From Pomphorhynchus laevis (taxonomy: Eukaryota > Acanthocephala > Palaeacanthocephala > Echinorhynchida > Pomphorhynchidae), in the NCBI GenBank assembly GCA_012934845.2, contig WNNJ02001418.1, positions 1 through 64,000 on the forward strand: a stretch of 64,000 bases of DNA, read 5' to 3'. Both the position numbers and the translations under genes were made by a program. Positions 37,501 through 52,500 of this stretch are shown here, piece by piece. Positions within the stretch are counted from its first letter, which is position 1. Each line of letters begins with the position of its first letter. Under the pieces are notes generated by a model. It searched no databases. It worked only from the letters and a program-made list of their open reading frames with translations, and was not told the DNA's origin.

Positions 37501-40500
37501 AATATTATTTACGAAATCAGAATATTTATTGATGAAATCATAATATTTTTTTAATCAGAATATTTATTGATGAAATCATAATATTTTTTTATGAAATCAT
37601 AATATTTATTTATGAAATCAGAATATTTATTTATGATATCAAAATATTTATTGATGAAATCATAATATTTTTTTATGAAATCATAATATTTATTTATGAA
37701 ATCAGAATATTTATTTATGAAATCAGAATATTTATTTATGAAATCATAATATTTATTTAATTATATCAGAATATTAATTGATGAAATCATAATATTTATT
37801 TATGAAATCAGAATATTTATTTATGAAATCAAAATATTTATTTAATTATATCAGAATATTAATTGATGAAATCAGAATTATTATTTATGAAATCACAATA
37901 TTTATGATATCAAAATATTTTTGATGAAATCATAATATTTATTAAATTATATCAGAAGATTTATTTATAAAATGATATTATTTTTTTAAATCAGAATATT
38001 CATCGATGAAATCATAATATTATTTACGAAATCAGAATATTTATTGATGAAAACATAATATTTATATTTAAATCAGAATATTTATTCATGAAATCATAAT
38101 ATTTATTTAATTATATCAGAATATTAATTGATGAAATCAGAATTATTATTGATGAAATCAGAATATTTATGATATCAAAATATTTATTGATGAAATCATA
38201 ATATTTTTTTAAATCAGAATATTTATTGATGAAATCATAATATTTTTTAAAATCAGAATATTTATTGATGAAATCATAATATTTATTTATGAAATCATAA
38301 TATTTATTTATGAAATCAGAATATTTATTTATGAAATCATAATATTTATTTATGAAATCAGAATATTTATTTATGAAATCATAATATTTATTTAATTATA
38401 TCAGAATATTTATTTATGAAATCATAATATTTATTTAATTATATCAGAATATTTATTGATGAAATCAGAATATTTATTTAATTATATCAGAATATTTATT
38501 GATGAAATCAGAATATTTATTGATGAAATCAGAATATTTATTGATGAAATCAGAATATTTATTTAATTATATCAGAATATTTATTGATGAAATCATAATA
38601 TTTATTTAATTATATCAGAATATTAATTGATGAAATCAGAATTATTATTGATGAAATCAGAATATTTATGATATCAAAATATTTATTGATGAAATCATAA
38701 TATTTTTTTAAATCAGAATATTTATTGATGAAATCATAATATTTATTTATGAAATCAGAATATTTATTGATGAAATCAAAATATTTATTGATGAAATCAT
38801 AATATTTATTTATGAAATCATAATATTTATTTATGAAATCAGAATATTTATTTATGAAATCATAATATTTATTTATTATGAAATCAGAATATTTATTTAT
38901 GAAATCAGAATATTTATTTATGAAATCATAATATTTATTTAATTATATCAGAATATTAATTGATGAAATCAGAATTATTATTGATGAAATCAGAATATTT
39001 ATGATATCAAAATATTTATTGATGAAATCATAATATTTATTTAATTATATCAGAATATTTATTGATGAAATCAGAATATTTATTTAATTATATCAGAATA
39101 TTTATTGATGAAATCAGAATATTTATTTAATTATATCAGAATATTTATTGATGAAATCAGAATATTTATTTAATTATATCAGAATATTTATTTATGAAAT
39201 CATAATATTTATTTAATTATATCAGAATATTTATTGATGAAATCAGAATATTTATTTAATTATATCAGAATATTTATTGATGAAATCAGAATATTTATTT
39301 GTCAAATTAGAATATGTATTTATGAAATCAGAATATTTTTTAATGAAATGGTTAAACGTTTATATTTAAATTACAAGTAATAAGTTAATTTAGAAAATAA
39401 TAAATTCAAATTTACTTTATTGATAATAAAGTAATTAGTAATTAGTAATTAGTTCACAATTTTACAATTATCAATTTGTTAATTATTAATTAAATGTTAA
39501 TCCTGTTTAATTATATGGCAAAAAGAGATCTATTAAATATGATAAATAAATGTTTAAAATATCCTTGATAAGGTACACGTATCAATCAATTGCTAAATAC
39601 TTATTTTCCATTGATAGTCGAGGACAATTTGGGTATCAATTCCAAATGCTCGGATTTTATGAGATGCGATTCTAAATTGGGATTGTTTTGTAAGGATGGA
39701 AGATGTGCATGTGTACCAAACCACAATTGGATAAATGGCATGTGTCGAACAGGTTAGCAGTTACATCTACTTTCGTAATGAGCATGTTATCGAAATTTTA
39801 ATATTTTATTTATAACATAAAACAAATTAATTTAACTTGATAGCATCTATGAGCTGAAATTCTTCTGATTGTGGTACGATATTATCCTCACAGGTATTGT
39901 TCCTATTTTTGATACAGCAGGACGCTACTAATCAGTCTGGGTGGGTCTCATCAGCTGCTGACCCAGACCTACATTTCACGTTTCGACCCTTATTATCTGC
40001 TTTCTCCGTACACTGATGCTAATCGGATTAGAACTCCAAACGTCTGTATCGTGATTCAATGCCACATCCGATAGAATGGCTGATCCAGTGGTTTAGATAT
40101 GCATTTCTGTATATTACTTTTGATAGAGGGTCGTATTCTAACGATCTATTAGAAACTACCTAGTTGTGTGATCCGCTAGCCGGATCACTGATTTTTCATG
40201 CTACCACTTGCAATGAATGTTTTTAATTGTACTTGATTGCATCTATGAGCTGAAATTCTTCTGATTGTGGTACGATATTATCCTCACAGGTATTGTTCCT
40301 ATTTTTGATACAGCTGGACGCTACTAATCAGCCTTGATGGGTCTACAATTATATGTGTGTATACAATTATGCAGACAATATTATATTGTCTGCATCCAAG
40401 GTAGCCTAGATAGCACAGATATCACATATTAGATTATATTTTATATTATATTTAATATTATCATTTGGTCGGCTTCATAAGTTATCATCGTGTGAATTCT

Positions 40501-43500
40501 TTAATCCTAGATGCAGCACTGTACACTACAATCAGCGTAGGTGGACCTCATCAGCAATAAGCCTACGCCTACCTTTCGTGTTTCGGTCCTTTAATAATCT
40601 GCTGAAATTTTCCTCTGCTGCCTTTCTGTAAAAACAAACGATACAGTTTGTAAGGAACACATTTCCACTTGTGCAAACTGTACGTTGTTTCCGTCTTTTG
40701 TAACAAAAAGACGGAAATAGCACTACAGTTGACGGAAACAACCGACAATCTGTCTTTTGAATTTTCTTGACAGGAAACCGGAATCTGCCAGGTTAATAGA
40801 ATGAATAATTGCATACACGAGCGAGTATCATCATTTGGTCGGCTTCAATATTTAATATTGAAAATTAGATGACTATTTTTATTCTGAATTCTACTTTAAT
40901 TCTATCTATAAGCCAACAATAGTACTCTACATTTCAGTATTGATAAACCTCATCAGCTACTAATCCGATACCTACATTTATGATTTCAAATTAAGTCTGT
41001 GTTGGTAGAGGAAGTTACTACCATTAATTTGAAAACCTACATATGTTTGAAATTAATTACTATTATCAAATTAGTCATCTATAGTTTGTTTCATAATTTT
41101 TATTAGATATACCTATGCAGTCATTGTTACCATTGAAATTTTGATGACTATTTTATGCTGCATGCTACTTTATATAATATTATACATTATAGATATTACT
41201 TATTATAAATAAGTTTAATCAGTTACTCATTTCTTGTTTGATAATATTTTTATCGAAATTTGCACCTTGTATATATTTGAGCTATTATATATTTGCCTTT
41301 GCCTAGAGGCAAATCAAGTTAAAAAATCAAGAATTCGTTATGAAAACGTTTGCTAATATTAAATAAAAAGCATGTAAGCATGTAAAAAAAAGCAAAACGC
41401 ATGTAAATGTGTCCGATATATTGATATTTAGTCAATATGCAAGACAATCTTGATATATAAAGTATAATGAAGGCAATTTTTATAAAATAGTGTTGAGGAA
41501 TATATAGATTTAAGAAATAATTAGATAGGTGTATATTTCTAGTATAGGTGATTGACTATTTGACTAAGGATTTTTAATAGATCATTAGATACAAACATTA
41601 GATAGCTTTTTTTAACATTTAATCATTAGCTACTTATGAATACGTTCCAATATGTAAATATATGCTGTTGCAATATCTGATAATTTATCAGGTATTGAAA
41701 ACTTTTGCTATATTAGGCATATTCCATACAACAAAATAGAATATATATATTAATTAGATCATTAGTAACGTGCCACAGGGAATTTATCTTGTACAGCTTA
41801 TTTACTGACTATTGCTAGGAATATTTTATAGAAATACATGTTTTATGGATTTTCTCTTAAATCTGCTAATTATAAGAATATATAAACGAAAAATTAAGTC
41901 ACTATGAATTAATAGAATACAAACGAGTGCATGCGTCTGGATGCTGTATAATTTTCTGACTTATTTACTTTTTCCTTTGAAAGATAAAGATAACGAAGAT
42001 TATTATTCAAAATGCTCACAAAATCGGGAGTGCAATGCTCAACTATTGTTAAGTTGTATTAATGGAAGATGTGTTTGTGAGCCAAATCGCAGGTGGATTA
42101 ATAACAAATGTCGAAAAGGTAAATTATTTTTAAGTGCAAATATCAGAAAATGACTTGACGAAAACACTATTTTGCAAAGCGTCTGAAGCGAAAATGAATA
42201 TTTAATGATGATGTTTTAAGAATTGGCACTTATTAAAATTACAAACATTAATTATCAATTAAATTAATTAATTAATTTTAATTAATTAAAACATTAATTA
42301 AAATTATTACATTAATTACATTTTTACAGATCGATGAAAATAATTAATTCATAATTAATTTTGACATAAATATTTGTTCCTCTAAATTTAGTTGTATGCC
42401 TTTATTATTTATGTAATTATTCTTTAAATCATTTTCTGTTCATAAATTTATATCATAAATGAATTAAATAATAAATAAACAATAATTTATTAATTTTATT
42501 AATAAATGTATATAATAAATAATATAAATATTAAACAATCAAAAATGTATTAATATATATAATTATATAATATAACGCACATTATAATTTATTTTATGGT
42601 GTATATTATAACATTCTTATTAAAACATACTTATTAAAACCGTAAAAGAACTATTTGAATGTTTAACTACAAAATAGTTTATCGAAAGTGGTAGAACGGA
42701 GAACAAATAAATAAAGAGCTTCGCAAAATATCAACACAACTCACATAATATGGAGTTGATCAATTAAAATTCAATATTTACATCATTTATATTAAATTAC
42801 TATCTAATCATATGTTTTAATAAGTGTTTTACGTTCTAACTTTTTGAATACTCTGAAAATAGTTGGAACCCTAAAACGTTTGTTATATATTACATACTAT
42901 AATTATATATTGTATATGCTATATTGTATATATATCCTTATATATAATATAAATCTTATATTGAGACAATCTCATATATTAAAACAATTTTTGTCATATA
43001 TTGAGATTATATACATAATCTAAATATACTATATCAATATGTTAAGATTATAGTTGGATACAAATATATATTTGAATTATATTTGCATTAATACATTAAT
43101 GTTAATATAATTCCATTTATACATTTATTACAAACTTAAACCAAAATATTTAAAATTTTCGTGTTTTTCTATAATATAATTCGTCTTTAGAAGTAATCAT
43201 TTATTTATAGTTCGATAAAAATCAATCTTTTATACAAATGAAATAATTATTAAATCTCTAAATCCTTAAATATGATTATACGTTCGTTAATAGTCGAGGA
43301 CAATTTGGGTATCAATTCCAAATGCTCGGATTTTATGAGATGCGATTCTAAATTGGGATTGTTTTGTAAGAATGGAAGATGTGCATGTGTACCAAACCAC
43401 AATTGGATAAATGGCATGTGTCGAACAGGTTAGCAGTTACATCTACTTTCGTAATGAGCATGTTATCAAATGAAACGAATGTTTTCGATGTTTTGTGACT

Positions 43501-46500
43501 TAAAAATGACAGATTTGCAACTTACTTGACATATTTACACACATTGCTACTTAAAGTATTGGATGTACAAAATTTGCACACTAAAGGCTTTCAAGAAATT
43601 ATAAATACATAATTCAAAATTATGCTGATTAAACATAATGTATTGATGTCAAGATACATCGTTGATTGTTTATGAAATCAATTTCGAATGATAGAAATAG
43701 CTTTGCCAATTATAGACAGTAGCTTAACAAAATATATACAATTTATACTTTGAGATCAAGTCGTAATTTCGAAGTAAATGTGCAGAATTCATCTTTACTT
43801 TGCTTATTTTCATATCCTTACGAATAGAAAATGTAATATTAAATATAATTTGTATTACTCAGAATTTATATAGCCTATTGGGATATCAGTTCATAATTTT
43901 TTTTATATATAAAAATTATGAACAAATAACTGAATCTATGTATTTTATATTATTAATAAATTAAAAATAATGCTAAATCAAAATTTAATAAATATAATAA
44001 AGAATTATAAAGAGTTGTAATAAGATTTTATATAATTTATATCAAGTTTAAATCTAAAATTGAAATTAAAAATAAAAGTCAATTATTATAAATTGACTAA
44101 TAAATAACAGACGATGCATTTGAATAAGGATTAAAGGTTATCAGAAGGAACTGCTATGTTATCATGTTTCTACCCATATTCCTCGAGATAACTTATCAGC
44201 AGGGCCAAATATATGCTAATGATGTATTTCCTCTGACAAAAATCATATTGGACGCTATTCCCATCATCATCCCCATAATAGTAACAATGGACACAATAAA
44301 CATGATCATCATCACAATCAGTAAATAAATTTTGATTTCCTAATTATTTCCATTGCCTTGCAATATAGAAAGTTTTTAAACTGTTTATAAGCATTCCTTT
44401 TTAATTTTAAGATTTTTAAATTAATTTAAATATCTACAATAATTTCCTATTGATATTAATACAACATTATAAATACATGTTTTATTATAAATACTGCATG
44501 TTTTGGAAAATATGTTTTTAAATAGGATTACAGTAACGTGTTACTGTCATCTTGTCCACTATTTCGTACTATTTTAGTATCTTCCTTTTGATAGGTACGT
44601 TGATTACAAATTCACATCCGTTCACCGTTTATTTTATTATAAATGTTTAGTAATCAAATCAGATAAATAACTAATTATATAAGATTTTACACAATTTATA
44701 TTTATATCAAGTTAAAAATTATAATTAAAATTTAAAATAAAAGTCAATTTTTATGAATTGACTAATAAATAGCAGACGATGTATCAGAAATAAAGATTAG
44801 AGGTCATTAAAAGGATCTGCTATGTTATCAGGTGTCGATCCCCTATTCAACAACCCAACATAGCAGCTGGGTCAAATAGCGCTAATAGCAAATTTCCTCT
44901 TATTAAATTTGCTTATCAAGTATCTTATTCTAATCCAAAGTATATAATTTATTATCCATTCATAAAAATTTAATATATTTAACTTTATTTTTAATAAATT
45001 TAAAAATAAATCTGTATATATTACGAATATATTAAGTGAATTACTAAACTAAATAGCTATGTAATTAAATACAATATACTAATCATGCTTAAGAATTTAA
45101 AAGAATATTTTTTTGAAGTTGTAAATGATGATCATATAAAAATGTAATAAAGAATTTACGCTTTTAAGTTTAGTAACGAATAAAAATTATAAATTTGATA
45201 TGCAGTTATTGTTTAAACTGCAATTAGATAAATATTATAAATTTAAAATTTATCCGACAATTATGTATTAAATAATTCTGTTTAATATAAATTGTTATTA
45301 TATTCAAAAAAATGATTTATATTTATTAACTATTTTTAATACAAATATATCTACTGTTTTAATTTGTTTCATCTGTGTTTTCTTGGTAATTAAAGCTGTT
45401 ATCTAATGTCTTTAAGCTATTTGTAAATTTAACAGTTGAATTGAGTTTAAATTTCATTTATTATATCAGGTTATTATACTAAAATATAAAGTGAATAGAT
45501 AATTTATTTATTATCATATAATATGTGTAATATAATAATTTTTATATAAAAAATAAAATGTATTATACACATTACACTATCTGAGTTATTACATTTTAAG
45601 ATATATAATAGATTTCATACAGATAATACTTTTATCAATTGGTGCAATTATGTAAAATTATTGATTAAGCAATATTATTGAGTAATATTAGCAATATTAT
45701 TGAGTAATATTAGCAATATTATTGAGTCCTAACTCAATAATATTAATATTTATTAACTTAATAATAAAACTTTGTTATAGTTGCAATATATGCGATTGTA
45801 GTGGTGAAATTATATGTTCAATTTTCATATAATTAAAATTTAAATAATTATTGGAGCTGGATCAAATGAAAGACGTAATTATCTTTGTATTTCGCTAACT
45901 TCTGTTAGCATCTTCAGAAAATTACTGAAGATGTTAACAGTAGTTAGAGAAATATCAAAAATAATTACGTCCTTCCTTTGATCCAGCTCCAATAATTATT
46001 TATCAATAATTAATATCAATTATTTAAAATTAAAAATTTAAATTATTTTAATTTTCTTATAAATAATTATTTTAAATTTTAATTGTTGAAATAGATTTCC
46101 AGAGCACGTCATTTAATCTGTGAAATGTAAGGACGCTATACTGCGTTGTGCTTCAATCCTAAACATGTGTCTGCAAAAACGATGTATTCGCTAACTATTT
46201 AATTTTTTTTATAAATAATTATTTTTAATTATTGAAATAGATTTCCAGAGCACGTCATTTAATCTGTGAAATGTAAGGACGCTATACTGCGTTGTGCTTT
46301 AATCCTAAATATGCGTCTGCAAACTCTTTTACGAATATCGTCAGGAACCAGTTGCAACACGATATAACTATCAACATCATCCTGTGCCGACGTTAGTACT
46401 CAGTGGATCTTTAGAGCGCTTCTCGTGTAGCAACTGGTTCGTGGCGATATTCGTACACTAGTTTGTAGACGCACGCTTAGGATTAAAAAAGAGAACAGTA

Positions 46501-49500
46501 TAATATCTTTACGTTTCACAATTTTTATTATTTTTTAATATTTTAATTGCAGAAAATAATGATTAGCGCTTGAATAAAGAGTACTCAAGTAAAATACGTT
46601 GCAATGCTAACCTGAATCTGACGTGTATTTATAGGCGATGCATTTTTTGAATGGGTTTGATATTACGGATTAACTTATTATTAGTTTCTAATTAATAATT
46701 TAAAACCAATAAATGATAATAATTAAAATACAATACAAATATAATGATTAAAATATAATTCTAAATATTTTATAGTATCAGTTGGCCAAGAATATAATGA
46801 GAAATGTTCTATCGAGCTGCGCTGCAAAGTTGAATTAAATTTGATTTGCATTAATGGACGATGTCTTTGCAGCCTTGGTTACATTCTAAGAGGAAGGAGA
46901 TGTATAAGTAAGTAAGACCAAATTTGTCGATTTAAACATTAAAATTTAACGACTTTAAGTTAAAATTAATTTGTTTAAAATTATTAAATGATTAATTATT
47001 TAAGTTAATTTGAAATTGATCGGCTTTATATTTTTTAAATTTTCTTGATGATGACATCAAATTATCAAAAAACAAATCGATTTACATTTAAACATCACCA
47101 TGTGTCATCACTTAAAAGCATTCAAGATTGTTAATCCATACAGCGCTATGGATTAAGTGTTATGGATTAATCCATACAGTGCTTAATATTGTAGCATTAG
47201 TTTAATTAGTAATTAACAAATATTCAAAATTCAGTTTCATGCTCAATTTGACGTTTTGAATAAAATCACAATTTTTATAAATTAAACGTTTTAAAAAATG
47301 AAACGTTTTTATTTTCAAAATAAAAACATTAAAAAACGTTTGTATGACAAAAATACGTTTTTATAAAATAGTAATTTTTAACGTTTGTATGATAAGTTAT
47401 CAAACAAAGCATAACTAAACAGGATCTAAAGATAAAAATATATCGAGATACATCTAAAATTCTGGTATAAAATTAAATATCCAAATCAAAGTTTAAAGTT
47501 AAAACTTTAAGTCAACTTTAACTATATTATAGTAAATGCTTGAAATGCTAATTTTATCCGTAAACTAAAGATCACTTTAAAAATCTAAAAAAAAACACAA
47601 AAAATAAATTATATTTTCTAGCATTTGATTTAAACGTAAACTCTTCGAATAATCACATCAAAAAATGTTACGTAAAAATACAACGCTTTTTACTTACAAT
47701 AAAACAAATATCAAATATTAAATTAATATTAATTTGATATTTAATCCATATTACAATTAATATTAATGTAATATTAAATTAAAATTAGATAAATATTATA
47801 AATTATAAAATTAACATTTTTAAAATTAATTTAAATCAAATAATTGCAAAAACACATTCTTGAACATCACAGTCGAATTCACTTAGAACACATATTGTTA
47901 GATCTTATATGTTCGTGCTTCTAACTTTTCTTGTCAAACAATATTTTCATTATTAATTTTCTATTTTTCGTGAAATTCATTAAAATCAACTCGTGCAAAG
48001 CATAACTAAAATATTTTTAATTTCTGTAGAAATTGGGGGAAGCGACTTAGATGAAGAGTGCACATTTAACGGTGACTGTAAATCGGGTGCAAATCTAATC
48101 TGCCAAAATAAGCGATGCCGCTGTCGACCCGGATACGTCCGTGAGAATGGAAAATGTAAAAGTGAGTTTTAAAGTAATTGTGCAAAGAAAAACAAAAACA
48201 TCGTTAATTCTTATAGAAATAAACGGAAGCGACTTGGATGAAGAGTGCACATTCAACGATGACTGTAAATCGGGTGCAAATCTAATCTGCCAAAACAAGC
48301 GATGCCGCTGTCGACCCGGATACGTCCGTGAGAATGGAAAATGTAAAAGTGAGTTTTAATATATTTGTGCAAAGAAAAACAAAAACATCTTTAATTCTTA
48401 TAGAAATTAACGAAAGCGACTTAGATGAAGAGTGCACATTCAACGATGACTGTAAATCAGGTGCAAACCTAATTTGCCAAAACAAGCGATGCCGCTGTCG
48501 ACCCGGATACGTCCGTAAGAATGGAAAATGTAAAAGTGAGTTTAAACGTGATTGTGCAAAGAAAAACGAAAACATCTTTAATTCTTATAGAAATTAACGG
48601 AAGCGACCTAGATGAAGAGTGTACATTCAACGATGACTGTAAATCGGGTGCAAATCTAATCTGCCAAAATAAGCGATGTCGATGTCGACCTGGATACATC
48701 CGTAGGAATGGAAAATGTAAAAGTGAGTTTTAATATAATTGAGCAAAGAAAAACAAAAACATCTTTAATTCTTATAGAAATTAACGGAAGCGACTTAGAT
48801 GAAGAGTGCACTTTCAACGATGACTGTAAATCGGGTGCAAATCTAATCTGTCAAAATAAGCGATGTCGATGTCGACCTGGATACATCCGTAGGAATGGAA
48901 AATGTAAAAGTGAGTTTTAATATATTTGTGCAAAGAAAAACAAAAACATCTTTAATTCTTATAGAAATTGGGGGAAGTGACTTAGATGATGAGTGCACTT
49001 TCAACGGTGACTGTAAATCGGGTGCAAATCTAATCTGCCAAAATAAGCGATGTCGATGTCGACCAGGATACGTCCGTAAGAATGGAAAATGTAAAAGTGA
49101 GTTTTAATATAATTGTTCAAAGAAAAACAAAAACATCTTTAATTCTTATAGAAATTAACGGAAGTGACCTAGATGAAGAGTGTACATTCAACGATGACTG
49201 TAAATCGGGTGCAAATCTAATCTGCCAAAATAAGCGATGTCGATGTCGACCTGGATACATCCGTAGGAATGGAAAATGTAAAAGTGAGTTTCAATATAAT
49301 TGTGCAAAGAAAAAAAAACATCTTTAATTCTTATAGAAATTAACGGAAGCGACTTAGATGAAGAGTGCACTTTTAACGGTGACTGTAAAGCGGGTGCAAA
49401 TCTAATCTGCCAAAATAAGCGATGTCGATGTCGACATGGATACGTCCGTAGGAATGGAAAATGTAAAAGTGAGTTTTAATATAATTGTGCAAAGAAAAAC

Positions 49501-52500
49501 AAAAACATCTTTTATTCTTATAGAAATTGGGGGAAGTGACTTGGATGATGAGTGCACTTTCAACAGTGACTGTAAATCGGGTGCAAATCTAATCTGCCAA
49601 AATAAGCGATGTCGATGTCGACCAGGATACGTCCGTAAGAATGGAAAATGTAAAAGTGAGTTTTAATATAATTGTTCAAAGAAAAACAAAAACATCTTTA
49701 ATTCTTATAGAAATTAACGGAAGCGACTTAGATGAAGAGTGCACTTTCAACGATGACTGTAAATCGGGTGCAAATCTAATCTGCCAAAATAAGCGATGTC
49801 GATGTCGACCTGGATACGTCCGTAGGAATGGAAAATGTAATAGTGAGTTTTAATATAATTGTGCAAAGAAAAACAAAAACATTTTTTATTCTTATAGAAA
49901 TTGGGGGAAGTGACTTAGATGATGGGTGCACTTTCAACGGTGACTGTAAATCGGGTGCAAATCTAATCTGCCAAAATAAGCGATGTCGATGTCGACATGG
50001 ATACGTCCGGAAGAATGGAAAATGTAAAAGTGAGTTTCAATATAATTGTTCAAAGAAAAAAAACATCTTTAATTCTTATAGAAATTAACGGAAGCGACTT
50101 AGATGAAGAGTGCACTTTTAACGGTGACTGTAAATCGGGTGCAAATCTAATCTGCCAAAATAAGCGATGTCGATGTCGACCTGGATACGTCCGTAGGAAT
50201 GGAAAATGTAAAAGTGAGTTTTAATATAATTGTGCAAAGAAAAACAAAAACATCTTTTATTCTTATAGAAATTGGGGGAAGTGACTTAGATGATGAGTGC
50301 ACTTTCAACGGTGACTGTAAATCGGGTGCAAATCTAATCTGCCAAAATAAGCGATGTCGATGTCGACCTGGATACGTCCGTAAGAATGGAACATGTAAAA
50401 GTGAGTTTTAATATAATTGTGCAAAGAAAAACAAAAACATCTTTTATTCTTATAGAAATTAACGGAAGCGACTTAGATGAAAAGTGCACTTTCAACAGTG
50501 ACTGTAAATCGGGTGCAAATCTAATCTGCCAAAATAAGCGATGTCGATGTCGAACTGGATACGTCCGTAGGAATGGAAAATGTAAAAGTGAGTTTTAATA
50601 TAATTGTGCAAAGAAAAACAAAAACATCTTTAATTCTTATAGAAATTGGGGGAAGTGACTTAGATGATGAGTGCACTTTCAACGGTGACTGTAAATGGGG
50701 TGCAAATCTAATCTGCCAAAAAAGGCGATGTCGATGTCGACCTGGATACGTCCGTAGGAATGGAAAATGTAAAAGTGAGTTTTAATATAATTGTGCAAAG
50801 AAAAACAAAAACATCTTTTATTCTTATAGAAATTGGGGGAAGTGACTTGGATGATGAGTGCACTTTCAACAGTGACTGTAAATCGGGTGCAAATCTAATC
50901 TGCCAAAATAAGCGATGTCGATGTCGACCTGGATACGTCCGTAAGAATGGAAAATGTAAAAGTGAGTTTTAATATAATTGTTCAAAGAAAAACAAAAACA
51001 TCTTTAATTCTTATAGAAATTAACGGAAGCGACTTAGATGAAAAGTGCACTTTCAACAGTGACTGTAAATCGGGTGCAAATCTAATCTGCCAAAATAAGC
51101 GATGTCGATGTCGAACTGGATACGTCCGTAGGAATGGAAAATGTAAAAGTGAGTTTTAATATAATTGTGCAAAGAAAAACAAAAACATCTTTAATTCTTA
51201 TAGAAATTGGGGGGAGTGACTTAGATGATGAGTGCACTTTCAACGGTGACTGTAAATGGGGTGCAAATCTAATCTGCCAAAAAAGGCGATGTCGATGTCG
51301 ACCTGGATACGTCCGTAGGAATGGAAAATGTAAAAGTGAGTTTTAATATAATTGTGCAAAGAAAAACAAAAACATCTTTTATTCTTATAGAAATTGGGGG
51401 AAGTGACTTGGATGATGAGTGCACTTTCAACAGTGACTGTAAATCGGGTGCAAATCTAATCTGCCAAAATAAGCGATGTCGATGTCGACCAGGATACGTC
51501 CGTAAGAATGGAAAATGTAAAAGTGAGTTTTAATATAATTGTTCAAAGAAAAACAAAAACATCTTTAATTCTTATAGAAATTAACGGAAGCGACTTAGAT
51601 GAAGAGTGCACTTTCAACGGTGACTGTAAATCGGGTGCAAATCTAATCTGCCAAAATAAGCGATGTCGATGTCGACCTGGATACGGTCGTAGGAATGGAA
51701 AATGTAAAAGTGAGTTTTAATATAATTGTGCAAAGAAAAACAAAAACATCTTTTATTCTTATAGAAATTGGGTGGAGTGACTTAGATGATGAGTGCACTT
51801 TCAACGGTGACTGTAAAGCGGGTGCAAATCTAATCTGCCAAAATAAGCGATGTCGATGTCGACCGGGATACGTCCGTAAGAATGGAAAATGTAAAAGTGA
51901 GTTTTAAAGTAATTGTGCAAAGAAAAACAAAAACATCTTTTATTCTTATAGAAATTGTGGGAAGTGACTTAGATGAAGAGTGCACTTTCAACGGTGATTG
52001 TAAAGCGGGTGCAAATCTAATCTGCCAAAATAAGCGATGTCGATGTCGACCTGGATACGTCCGTAGGAATGGAAAATGTAAAAGTAAGTATTTAATTTTA
52101 ATATTTGATTAAAATTATTAAACTTTAACTTAATGTTTCAATATTAATATTAATATTTATCTGCTTGTTTTAGCCAATTTGTTTCTACGTTAACTTAAAT
52201 ATATAGTGAGTTCTTATTCTGAAGTAATTTAATAATGTTTAAAAGTTAAATTTAAATAAGTTATATACGTGTATGTGGTTTGCACCGAATTGCAGTGAAT
52301 TTCTAAAATATAATAAAGTGTAAGACTTGATATTATTACACGCATTATAGATTTAAAATTTAGATTTTCTTTTCTAATATTTTTGTACTTATAAGTAGGA
52401 AAATATTGCTTGCAATATTTTTAATGTTTGACAAGCAAATTTAAGAAAATATCGATGTTTGACCAAAACATTTAAAATGCATATCAAAACTATTTATATC

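Noticed and set aside
48095-49370. Minus-strand open frames of 60-97 codons across the 187-bp array
   Set aside because: They are mirror images of the + strand exons, repeated with the same period, and translate into no recognisable family.
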